Positions 23,152 to 29,809 of a DNA stretch of 43,371 nt are shown piece after piece. The notes below the pieces were generated by a model. That model was not told the DNA's origin. It saw nothing but the letters and a program-made list of their open reading frames with translations, and ran no database searches. Position 1 is the first letter of the stretch, and the number at the start of each line of letters is the position of its first letter. This stretch comes from Phycisphaerae bacterium (GTDB lineage Bacteria > Planctomycetota > Phycisphaerae > Tepidisphaerales > Tepidisphaeraceae): positions 1 through 43,371 of the forward strand of contig JAICTV010000016.1 of the NCBI GenBank assembly GCA_025936175.1. Reading direction: 5' to 3'. The translations under genes were made by a program, and so were the position numbers.

Positions 23152-25083
23152 TCAGGTGATTTGAGTCAGTCCGAAGTTCTTGTTGCTCGTCGTGCCTCCG
23201 CCCGCAAGCTTGATCTTCCGCGCCGCCGAGCCCGGAATCGTCGGTGTCCAACCCGCTTTCACGAACACGGCCACGCGCCAGTTCCCGGCGCCGAGGCTGC
23301 GGAAGCGGTACTTGCCCGTCGAGTCGGTGAGCACGTTCGGCTCCGCCGGATCGAACACGCCGTCGCCGTCGCTGTCGATGAAAACGGTCCAGCCTGAGAG
23401 CGCGCCTTCGCCGCTCTCCTTGATCCCGTCACCGTTCTTGTCATCGAACAGCGAGCCGCTGATCAGGATGTTGGTGGTGTTGCCGAAGAACTTGATCGTC
23501 TGCTCGCCGGCGCCGAGGTCGAACTCGTAAAAGCTCTTGGCGGGCGTGGTGATCCGCTGACCCGCCGGCGGGATCTCGCGGACGACGCAGTGGCCGGCGG
23601 CGAGCGTGAGGCTGTATTTGCCGGCGCCGTCGGTGATGGTCGAGCTCTCGCCGGCGTCAAGGACGCCGTTGTCGTTCGCGTCGGCGAAGATCGTCAGCCC
23701 CGCGATGCCCGCCTCGCTGCTTTGCTTGTTGCCGTCGGCGTTCACGTCCTGGAAGCACGTGCCGCCGACGAGGCTCGTCTGCGTCGCGCCGAAAGTGAAC
23801 CCGCTCGCCTGCTGGCCGTTGGACATGAAGATGCTGGCGCTGAGATTGTTGCGCGGCGACGTCTGCCGCCACCCGCCCGGCAGGTCCTGGCGGACGTGAT
23901 GCAGCCGGTTGCCCGCCATCGACAGCAGCTTGAAGTTTCCGTGCGAGTCGGTCTTGGCGAAGGGCTCGTACAGCTCGCGCTTGCCGTCGTCGTTGGTGTC
24001 GTCGTAGACGATTCGGCCGGAGACGCCCGTCTCGTTGAGGTCGCGAATCCCGTTGCCGTTGACGTCGTTATAGATCGAGCCGGAAATGGTGCCCGACGGC
24101 GCGCCGATGGTGCCCTGACCGATGGCGGCCCAGTGGTCCTGCGTGTGATGCTGCACGCTCCAGAAGCCCACGCCGTTGTAGCCGAAGGGAGAAGCGGGAT
24201 CGGCGTCGTCGCGGAGGTCGCTGAAGAATCGCGTGATCTCCGCGCCCGGCGTCGGATTGGAGGCGCTCGGATCGTAGCCTTGACCGATCGGGACGATCGG
24301 CTTGATCGAATCGGAATGCCCGCTGGTCGCAAAGCCGTTGTAGAGCGCTTTCCAGTCCGTATCGACGTCCGCGAGGATCTTCTCCGGCGTCTGCGCGATC
24401 GAGATCGTCTTCCAGTACATCTGCGGCATCACCACGTCGGCGTACTTGCCGAAACCCTGGTACGGGAAGGCCGTGTGCAGATGCGCGTAGGCGAAGGGCG
24501 CGTGGCCGAGGAGCTTGTCGGGATACTTGGTCTTGAAGTTCTTGCCGTAGCTCTCGGCCAGCGTGTTGGGATTGGTGATCTTTTCCCACTCGCCCTCGGC
24601 GTCGAAGATCAGGCCGTCAGGGTTCTTGCTCATGATCTCGTCGGTGACCTTCTTCTCACCCGAGACCGTCGTCGCCGCGCCCTTGGAGTTGGCGGTGTAC
24701 CCGCCGTACACGAACTGGTAGCCGAAGATCTTGATGCCGGCGGCATGGAAGCGATTCACCAGATCCGTGTTGAACTGACCCCACGTCCCGGTGACCGGCC
24801 CGCTGTTGCCGTCGCCCGCCTTGACGATCACCCACTTGAAGCCGCGCGCCTTCATGTAATCGACCAGCCCCTGCACGGTGGTGGTGCCGGTGTTGGCCTC
24901 GGCGGCGGAGATCTGCCAGATCCAGTCGCCCTTGCCCATGTTGTACGGATCGACGCCGCCGATGATGCTGCCCGGCGTGTTGGCCAGCAGCGTGCGGCTC
25001 TCGAGTGATTCGACCGTCGAGACACCCCGAGCCGACGACTGCGCACGACGCAACTTCTTCGCAGACATGTGTTCAAACCCCAT
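23152..25083 (-). CDS. Secreted TIM-barrel glycoside-hydrolase-like protein with three SdrD-B-like domains
   Basis: 643 residues (ATG at 25083; M6 at 25068 is an alternative). The motif VESLESRTLLANTPG at 24-38 is the LExR-type N-terminus. Residues about 40-325 read as a TIM barrel: GLVDYMKARGFKWVIVKAGD, FHAAGIKIFGYQFVYGG, GLIFDAEGEWEKI (candidate acid residues D161 and E163), YADVVMPQMYW and GYNGVGFWSVQHH. This resembles GH families with one D-x-E strand end, including GH25-like and putative glycosidase barrels. Three SdrD-B/Cna-type domains follow at about 331-430, 437-535 and 541-640. Each starts with a Ca-binding-like turn (YNDVNGNGIRDLNE, FQDVNADGNKQSSE, FDDKNGDGIKESGE). Substrate unknown; carbohydrate cleavage at the cell surface is the best guess. 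Confidence 0.82.
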   Translation of the reverse strand: MGFEHMSAKKLRRAQSSARGVSTVESLESRTLLANTPGSIIGGVDPYNMGKGDWIWQISAAEANTGTTTVQGLVDYMKARGFKWVIVKAGDGNSGPVTGTWGQFNTDLVNRFHAAGIKIFGYQFVYGGYTANSKGAATTVSGEKKVTDEIMSKNPDGLIFDAEGEWEKITNPNTLAESYGKNFKTKYPDKLLGHAPFAYAHLHTAFPYQGFGKYADVVMPQMYWKTISIAQTPEKILADVDTDWKALYNGFATSGHSDSIKPIVPIGQGYDPSASNPTPGAEITRFFSDLRDDADPASPFGYNGVGFWSVQHHTQDHWAAIGQGTIGAPSGTISGSIYNDVNGNGIRDLNETGVSGRIVYDDTNDDGKRELYEPFAKTDSHGNFKLLSMAGNRLHHVRQDLPGGWRQTSPRNNLSASIFMSNGQQASGFTFGATQTSLVGGTCFQDVNADGNKQSSEAGIAGLTIFADANDNGVLDAGESSTITDGAGKYSLTLAAGHCVVREIPPAGQRITTPAKSFYEFDLGAGEQTIKFFGNTTNILISGSLFDDKNGDGIKESGEGALSGWTVFIDSDGDGVFDPAEPNVLTDSTGKYRFRSLGAGNWRVAVFVKAGWTPTIPGSAARKIKLAGGGTTSNKNFGLTQIT

Positions 25084-25234
25084 CGCCAGAGAAAAGCAAA
25101 TCGCCCTTGGGAACGCGAGAAACGGCCGGCATTATCGACGGCGGCGCGGCGAGGTTCAAGGAGATTCGCCGGCCGCGGCGAAAGAGTGGCCGGGATCACG
25201 CAACGCCGGCTCGCGCACGCGACCCCGGCCGGGG

Positions 25235-25263
25235 TGGAGCGATCCGGCCCCCGTGGCTAATAT
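25235..25263 (+). promoter_or_regulatory. Possible promoter of tRNA-Ser
   Basis: A -10-like TAATAT (25258-25263) lies 18 bases before the mature tRNA 5' end. A weak -35-like TGGAGC (25235-25240) is 17 bases further upstream. The -10 position fits a short 5' leader. Only half of the -35 consensus matches. Confidence 0.4.
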
Positions 25264-25281
25264 GCCTCCCGCGCACTCTTT

Positions 25282-25370
25282 GGAGAGGTGTCCGAGTGGC
25301 CGAAGGAGCAGCACTGGAAATGCTGTATCGGGCTTAAACCCGATCGAGGGTTCGAATCCCTCCCTCTCCG
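25282..25370 (+). tRNA. tRNA-Ser(GGA)
   Basis: Class II tRNA of 89 bases. The acceptor GGAGAGG (25282-25288) pairs with CCTCTCC (25363-25369), with discriminator G at 25370. D arm GCCGAAGG-type loop; the anticodon loop CTGGAAA gives anticodon GGA (serine UCC/UCU). It has a long variable arm (TATCGGGCTTAAACCCGAT) and T arm GAGGGTTCGAATCCCTC. CCA is not encoded. Four thymines follow the discriminator. No integrase or duplicated 3' end is seen nearby, so it does not look like an occupied integration site. Confidence 0.97.
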
Positions 25371-25402
25371 TTTTCGCCAAGCAGTAGAACGGCTTTCTTG
25401 TT

Positions 25403-28321
25403 CTAGTTCACTTCCGCGACGGCCTTCTCTACGGCAGGATGAAGGCGAGGCCAGGCTGGGTCGGCGCAGCCTGACCTTGGCCCCATGATGGGCAGAAAGC
25501 GGGCTTCGAAATCATTGGCGTAATAGTACTGCTCGTCGGGGCTCATGCCCGATTGATACAGCTCCGCCAGGCGCTGACAGAGCGCGCTATCGTGCGCCAA
25601 GCGGCCGCCGAAGCGGACGGGGTCTTTCTTGCCGCGCTCGCGGAAATAAGCGTTGGCGCCGTCCACAAATCGCGCGTAGCGGCCGGGGAGAACGTCCTTA
25701 TCGCTATCGGCCACGGCACCGTCGATCTTTTCGCCAGATTGCTGAAGCGAAGGTTTGTCGTTGACCGCGCGCACGAAGTTTTCAGTCAGTTGCCGCATGG
25801 CCGCGCTCTTTGGGGCGTGGTCTGCGAAGAAACGTTGCATGTCGGTGGCCAGTCCCGCCATCTCATGGAGGATATGCTGCGCGCCGCCGGCCTGTTGAGC
25901 AGCGACGATGTCGCCGAACACCGCGCTCTTTGAAGTCAGAGCACTCCAACACCGCTTGTACGCATCCACGAACCGCGAATCCATATCGACCGTGAAATCG
26001 TGGTTCTCTTCGCTGATGAGATTGCCGAATTGATCGAACTTCCTGTTGGTTCGCCAGATGATGGTCACGTTCTGATGATCGGGCGGCAGACTCTCGGGGC
26101 ACCTGGCCGCGAACATTTCAACGTACGTGCAGAAGGTTTTTTGAAACTCTCTATTTTCGTCGATGCCAACGCCGAAACCGCCGTCGAAGACCTCGCGGAT
26201 CATGTCGTTCTGGAAGCCGTCCCAATACTGCCGCGATTTGCGGACCAGATCTTTGGACGCCAGTTCTTTTGGCGGCGCGTTCTTGATCATCTCTTCGCGC
26301 GCCTTCAGGGCGGCGGCCTGTTCGTCGGCACCGATCGATTTCTGCGCTGCGATCGTTTGCTGGATATGTGCGGATTCGGCTGCATCCCATGTCGCTTCGA
26401 ATTTCGGGACGTAAAAAGATGCCAGCGAGCTCGCCGCCGGCGCGCTGACGATCCTCGCCGTATTCTCAGACACGTTCAGAGCGATCGTGCCATTGAATCC
26501 CATCCCTTTGAAGTTCTTGAAATCGTTGGGCGGGGCGGTCTCCCAATCGTGGACGGATAGGTGGAAGTTGTCGTAGCCATCGAGGGCACCGATGAGACTG
26601 TAGGTGTAAGCCTTCTCGCCCGAGCCGCTCGGAAGATAGATTGTTGCCATGCCCGCGAGGCCGCGCGGGCCATCGCCGTTGTGAGTCATCGTCAGCTTGA
26701 ACTTTGCTGGCGGCTCGTTCTCACGGGTGTAAGTTCCATTAAAAACACCTGGAACGCCTGGTCGAACGTTGCTCGTGAGCGCCGCAACGTCCATCTTGGC
26801 CGACTCTGCGGCATCGCGCGTGGCATCGAACTTGGAATTGGAGGCATCCGAGAAGTATCCGGAAAGCTTTGCGGCGCCTTGGCCACCGCTGTCAGGTTCG
26901 AACTTGCCGCTCAAGCCGCCGATGTTGCTCGGCGGTCGAGCTTCCCATCGTTTGACGGTGAGTTGCAGATTTCTTTGCGGGTTGATCATTCCCTCCAGTT
27001 CACCGGTGTACGTCTTCGTCTCGCCACCCTCCTGCACATTCAAGGTGAGCACGCCGGCGAGATCCGTGCTGGCGACTGCGCCAGAAAGAGCGCGGTTCTC
27101 CTTCTTCATCAACAACGTGAGCTTGAACTTGCTCGTCCCCTGCTTGTTGGTGTAACTGCCGGCGTAAACACCCTCGAAAGCCGGCCGGGCTTGCGGGGCG
27201 GCGGGCACGGGATTCGTGGCGGCGCTCGCCGCAGCGGCCATGGCTTTGTCCAAGTCGGCGGACGCAGCCTTGTCGCGCTCGGCTGAAAAGGCAACGCCGC
27301 CCCGTCCACCGCTGACGGAACCGGAGATCCGATCCGTATTCAGGCCGTACTCGATTCCATTTTTCCCTTGGACAAGTCCGCCCGGCGCGAAGCAAGCGGA
27401 CAGCGTCTTGAATTGGTAATCATCCGGCGCCGGCTTTCCCACAGGCTCGACGGTCGTAAATTGAAACGGGAAACGGTTTCCCGCCACATATTTGCCGCTC
27501 AACTTGTAGGTGGCGGACGCAACTCCCGCGGACTCGGGCAGATCAAACGTGAACAGTCCTGCTAGAGATCCGTCGTCGCCTGCCTTGAGAGCGAGCTTGG
27601 CTTTGAGAACGTTACCGCCCCCAACTTGGTAACCGCCCGTGTATACGCCATTGATTGCAGCGGGCGAATTGGGATCGATGAGTTGAGCTGGAGCGGAAGG
27701 TGGCGGAGCGGCGGCCTCAGGCGCAGATGGTTGCTTGTCTCGTGGCGCGACAGCTTTGGCGGGTGGCACGGGGCCGTTACTGTTGGCATTCGCGCCGGCC
27801 ATTTTCGCCGATTCGTTGGCATTTCGAAGCGCGTCGAATTCCGATGGTGTGCGGCTCCGCATCTTGCCCGAAAGCTGCCCTGCGCCGTTGCCGCCCGCTG
27901 GGTCGAATCGGCCGGTCATTCCCAGCATGTCAATGCCCGCCGGCGGAGCAGATTCCCATTTGATGCGCGCAATTTGAATCATCCCGTTCGCTGAAATGTA
28001 TCGTCCCCGCACGTCGCAGGTATATTCCTTTGTGTCAGCACCCTCCGGCAGGTACAGCGTAAAGGTGCCGGCCAGTATCCCATTCTCCTGCTGAGTCAGC
28101 GTCAGTTTGAATTTGGTTGGCGCTTGCGCGCCGCCTGTAAAAGTGCCGTCATAAACGCCGCTGATGGAGGCGACATTGCTGGCTGGAGCGTTAGCGGGTG
28201 GGACGTTGGGACGTGCGCGTTGGGCCGGCGCGCTTGAGGAAAATGCCAAGAGGACTAGCAACGCGGCAATGGACCAATGAAACACGGTTGCCGCCGAGCG
28301 GCTTTGAGTCATGTTGGGCAT
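25403..28321 (-). CDS. Exported protein with four tandem copies of an unrecognised beta-rich domain
   Basis: 972 residues; ATG at 28321 with GGTGA 5 bases upstream. The signal peptide is at about 14-34 (FHWSIAALLVLLAFSSSAPA). Four repeats lie at 55-174, 225-361, 384-510 and 525-653. Each opens G-V-Y/F-x-G-x-Y/F, has KFKLTL or KAKLAL and a GxLAGxFTxxLPE-type turn, and a W-E-x-x-P-P segment. Most close with FDAxRxAxESAKM. The repeat looks like a beta-barrel or lipocalin-like unit that has been duplicated; the second copy has diverged most. Residues about 655-972 form a helical domain (GYRKSRQYWDGF-like helices, FQKTFCTYVEMFAARCPESL). I do not know the family and assign no function. Base composition is visibly less GC-rich than the neighbours. 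The gene ends 33 bases from the tRNA on the opposite strand. Confidence 0.8.
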   Translation of the reverse strand: MPNMTQSRSAATVFHWSIAALLVLLAFSSSAPAQRARPNVPPANAPASNVASISGVYDGTFTGGAQAPTKFKLTLTQQENGILAGTFTLYLPEGADTKEYTCDVRGRYISANGMIQIARIKWESAPPAGIDMLGMTGRFDPAGGNGAGQLSGKMRSRTPSEFDALRNANESAKMAGANANSNGPVPPAKAVAPRDKQPSAPEAAAPPPSAPAQLIDPNSPAAINGVYTGGYQVGGGNVLKAKLALKAGDDGSLAGLFTFDLPESAGVASATYKLSGKYVAGNRFPFQFTTVEPVGKPAPDDYQFKTLSACFAPGGLVQGKNGIEYGLNTDRISGSVSGGRGGVAFSAERDKAASADLDKAMAAAASAATNPVPAAPQARPAFEGVYAGSYTNKQGTSKFKLTLLMKKENRALSGAVASTDLAGVLTLNVQEGGETKTYTGELEGMINPQRNLQLTVKRWEARPPSNIGGLSGKFEPDSGGQGAAKLSGYFSDASNSKFDATRDAAESAKMDVAALTSNVRPGVPGVFNGTYTRENEPPAKFKLTMTHNGDGPRGLAGMATIYLPSGSGEKAYTYSLIGALDGYDNFHLSVHDWETAPPNDFKNFKGMGFNGTIALNVSENTARIVSAPAASSLASFYVPKFEATWDAAESAHIQQTIAAQKSIGADEQAAALKAREEMIKNAPPKELASKDLVRKSRQYWDGFQNDMIREVFDGGFGVGIDENREFQKTFCTYVEMFAARCPESLPPDHQNVTIIWRTNRKFDQFGNLISEENHDFTVDMDSRFVDAYKRCWSALTSKSAVFGDIVAAQQAGGAQHILHEMAGLATDMQRFFADHAPKSAAMRQLTENFVRAVNDKPSLQQSGEKIDGAVADSDKDVLPGRYARFVDGANAYFRERGKKDPVRFGGRLAHDSALCQRLAELYQSGMSPDEQYYYANDFEARFLPIMGPRSGCADPAWPRLHPAVEKAVAEVN

Positions 28322-28417
28322 CAGGTCACCCGGGCCAGGATTTACTTGTATCTGGAAACGCCACCGATCAAATGAAGGAGCATTCTAGTGAAACACCGCC
28401 TCGTACAGCAACGAACT

Positions 28418-28768
28418 TCAGCGGCCAGAGAACCAGTTCAAAATGGCGGGATACACGTTCGACGCCACACCGGATGCTTCCCGAGTTTCGACCCATGCCG
28501 CCAACTTGCCTCAAGCGGGAGCGTCGCCGCTGCGAATTGTTTCTGACGAAGCGGCGCCGGTGATGCTGACGGCGATCACAGTACGGCCGCGGATCCGAGT
28601 GTCCTCGGAGTAACGGCATGCGATCACTCCCGTCAGCCCGTCGGCGTTGTCGGCCACGCGAGCGAGGAAAAGTTCGCGGCGCGGCACATCGACGAACACC
28701 CGCAAGAACGAATGGATGCGCGGCCGCGCGGGAGTGCGGCGCGTCGCCGGCTCGCCCCCCCGGTTCAT
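28418..28768 (-). pseudogene. Possible gene remnant interrupted by an in-frame stop
   Basis: Minus-strand frame from ATG 28768 reads protein-like (RIHSFLRVFVDVPRRELFLA, GLTGVIACRYSEDTRIRGRT) to a TGA at 28513-28511. The same frame then continues for 30 plausible codons (GKLAAWVETREASGVASNVY, PAILNWFSGR) to a second TGA at 28420-28418. A single CGA-to-TGA change would restore one 116-residue protein. No good ribosome binding site is seen and I recognise no family. It may instead be a short intact gene ending at 28511, or chance. Confidence 0.3.
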
Positions 28769-28819
28769 TCAAGGTTTATCCGAGCGAAGAGGAACCTCGA
28801 TTCCTCGCTCGACCATATG

Positions 28820-28861
28820 AAAAAATGCGCCCCCGGCCGGAGAGGGCTCGGCGGGGGGCGC
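28820..28861 (-). terminator. Rho-independent terminator of the kinase/regulator operon
   Basis: On the minus strand GCGCCCCC (28861-28854) pairs with GGGGGCGC (28834-28827), extended by an inner GCCG/CGGC stem. It is followed by A and a run of six T (28825-28820). It lies ~215 bases past the stop of the response regulator at 29075 and is oriented to end that transcript. Confidence 0.88.
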
Positions 28862-28997
28862 GGAGGGGAGAGTGAATCTGGGGAGTCGAGCACGCGAAGT
28901 TACCGATCCGCGCCACTCCGCTCGACGGTTTCCCTTATTCTCCAGCTTGTTCATTGTGTCGCGGGCCGCCATCCGGTCTTCCTCCCGATTTCCGTGC

Positions 28998-29021
28998 AGA
29001 AACTACCAATACAGTTTCTGC
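28998..29021. repeat. Perfect 8-bp inverted repeat
   Basis: CAGAAACT (28998-29005) and AGTTTCTG (29014-29021) flank 8 bases, just past the response-regulator stop. No T-tract follows on either strand, so it is more like an operator or mRNA 3' stem than a terminator. Confidence 0.5.
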
Positions 29022-29074
29022 CGCCCGCGACGACTCGCGCGGTATCGCAGTGGGAAATGCAGACCGCGGCGCTT

Positions 29075-29809
29075 CTAGACTTCGACCGACGTGAGGCCTT
29101 CGCGGATGGCGTATTTGGTCAGGCCGGCGACCGTGCGGATGTTGAGCTTCTCCATGATCTGAGCGCGGTGCGCTTCGACGGTCTTGGAGCTGATGTGCAG
29201 GCAGGCGGCGACTTCCTTGTTGGTCTTGCCTTCGGTAAGCAGTTGAAGCACTTCGCGCTGCTTGGCGGTCAGTGCGGTGAAGACCGAGACCTGCACCGGC
29301 GATCCGCCCGCGCTGCCCGCGGCGCCCGTGGCGTTGAACTGGTTGTGGTGGGCATGTGATGCGCTGACGGCGGAGGCGCCGCGCTCGTTGAGATACCCGG
29401 CGACGACCACCTGGCCGACTTTAGGGCTCAGGTACGTCGTCCCCTCGCGCGCCGCGCGCAGCGCGAGCTGCAGCTCGACCGCCGCGCTGTTCTTCAACAG
29501 GTACGCCGACGCCCCGGCGCGCAGCGCCTCGGTGACCATCGTCTGTTCGCAGTGGATCGAGAGCATGACCGCCTTGACCTGCGGCGATTCGCTGATGATC
29601 TGCCGCGCGGCTTCGATGCCGTTGAGCAGCGGCATGGTGACGTCGAGGATGACGACGTCGGGGAGGAGCCTGCGCGCCAGATCGACGGCCTCGCGGCCGT
29701 TGCACGCTTCGCCGACGACCTCGTTGTCGTGCTGGCGGAGCAGGACGCTGCAGATGCCGGCGCGGACCATTTCGTGATCGTCGGCGACCAGGATTCGCGT
29801 TTTAGTCAT
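29075..29809 (-). CDS. NarL/FixJ-family response regulator
   Basis: 244 residues from ATG 29809-29807, with GGAAGGGC just upstream. Its start overlaps the kinase stop (ATGA at 29809-29806), so the two are translationally coupled partners. The receiver domain has the acidic pair D10-D11 (ILVADDHEM), phospho-acceptor D56 (DVVILDVTMP) and K106 (AYLLKNSA). A flexible linker with Ser/Ala/Gly runs at about 140-175. The LuxR-type helix-turn-helix follows (LTAKQREVLQLLTEGKTNKE, VAACLHISSKTVEAHRAQIM, EKL), which binds DNA as a phosphorylated dimer. Target genes are not indicated, although the divergent giant surface-protein gene is the closest candidate. Transcription ends at 28820-28861. Confidence 0.95.
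   Translation of the reverse strand: MTKTRILVADDHEMVRAGICSVLLRQHDNEVVGEACNGREAVDLARRLLPDVVILDVTMPLLNGIEAARQIISESPQVKAVMLSIHCEQTMVTEALRAGASAYLLKNSAAVELQLALRAAREGTTYLSPKVGQVVVAGYLNERGASAVSASHAHHNQFNATGAAGSAGGSPVQVSVFTALTAKQREVLQLLTEGKTNKEVAACLHISSKTVEAHRAQIMEKLNIRTVAGLTKYAIREGLTSVEV

Larger units (their letters stand above)
28322..29074. other. 750-bp intergenic region between two minus-strand genes
   Basis: Holds a possible gene remnant (28418-28768), an intrinsic terminator for the response-regulator operon (28820-28861), and an 8-bp perfect inverted repeat (28998-29021). The promoter for the four-repeat exported protein must lie between 28322 and the terminator, but no clear -35/-10 pair was identified. 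Confidence 0.6.

Noticed and set aside
25282-25370. tRNA-Ser as an integration site of a mobile island
   Set aside because: No integrase, no repeat of the tRNA 3' end seen nearby, and neighbouring genes look like ordinary chromosome.
28511-28513. In-frame TGA as a selenocysteine codon
   Set aside because: No recognisable selenoprotein family and no hairpin immediately after it; a nonsense change is simpler.
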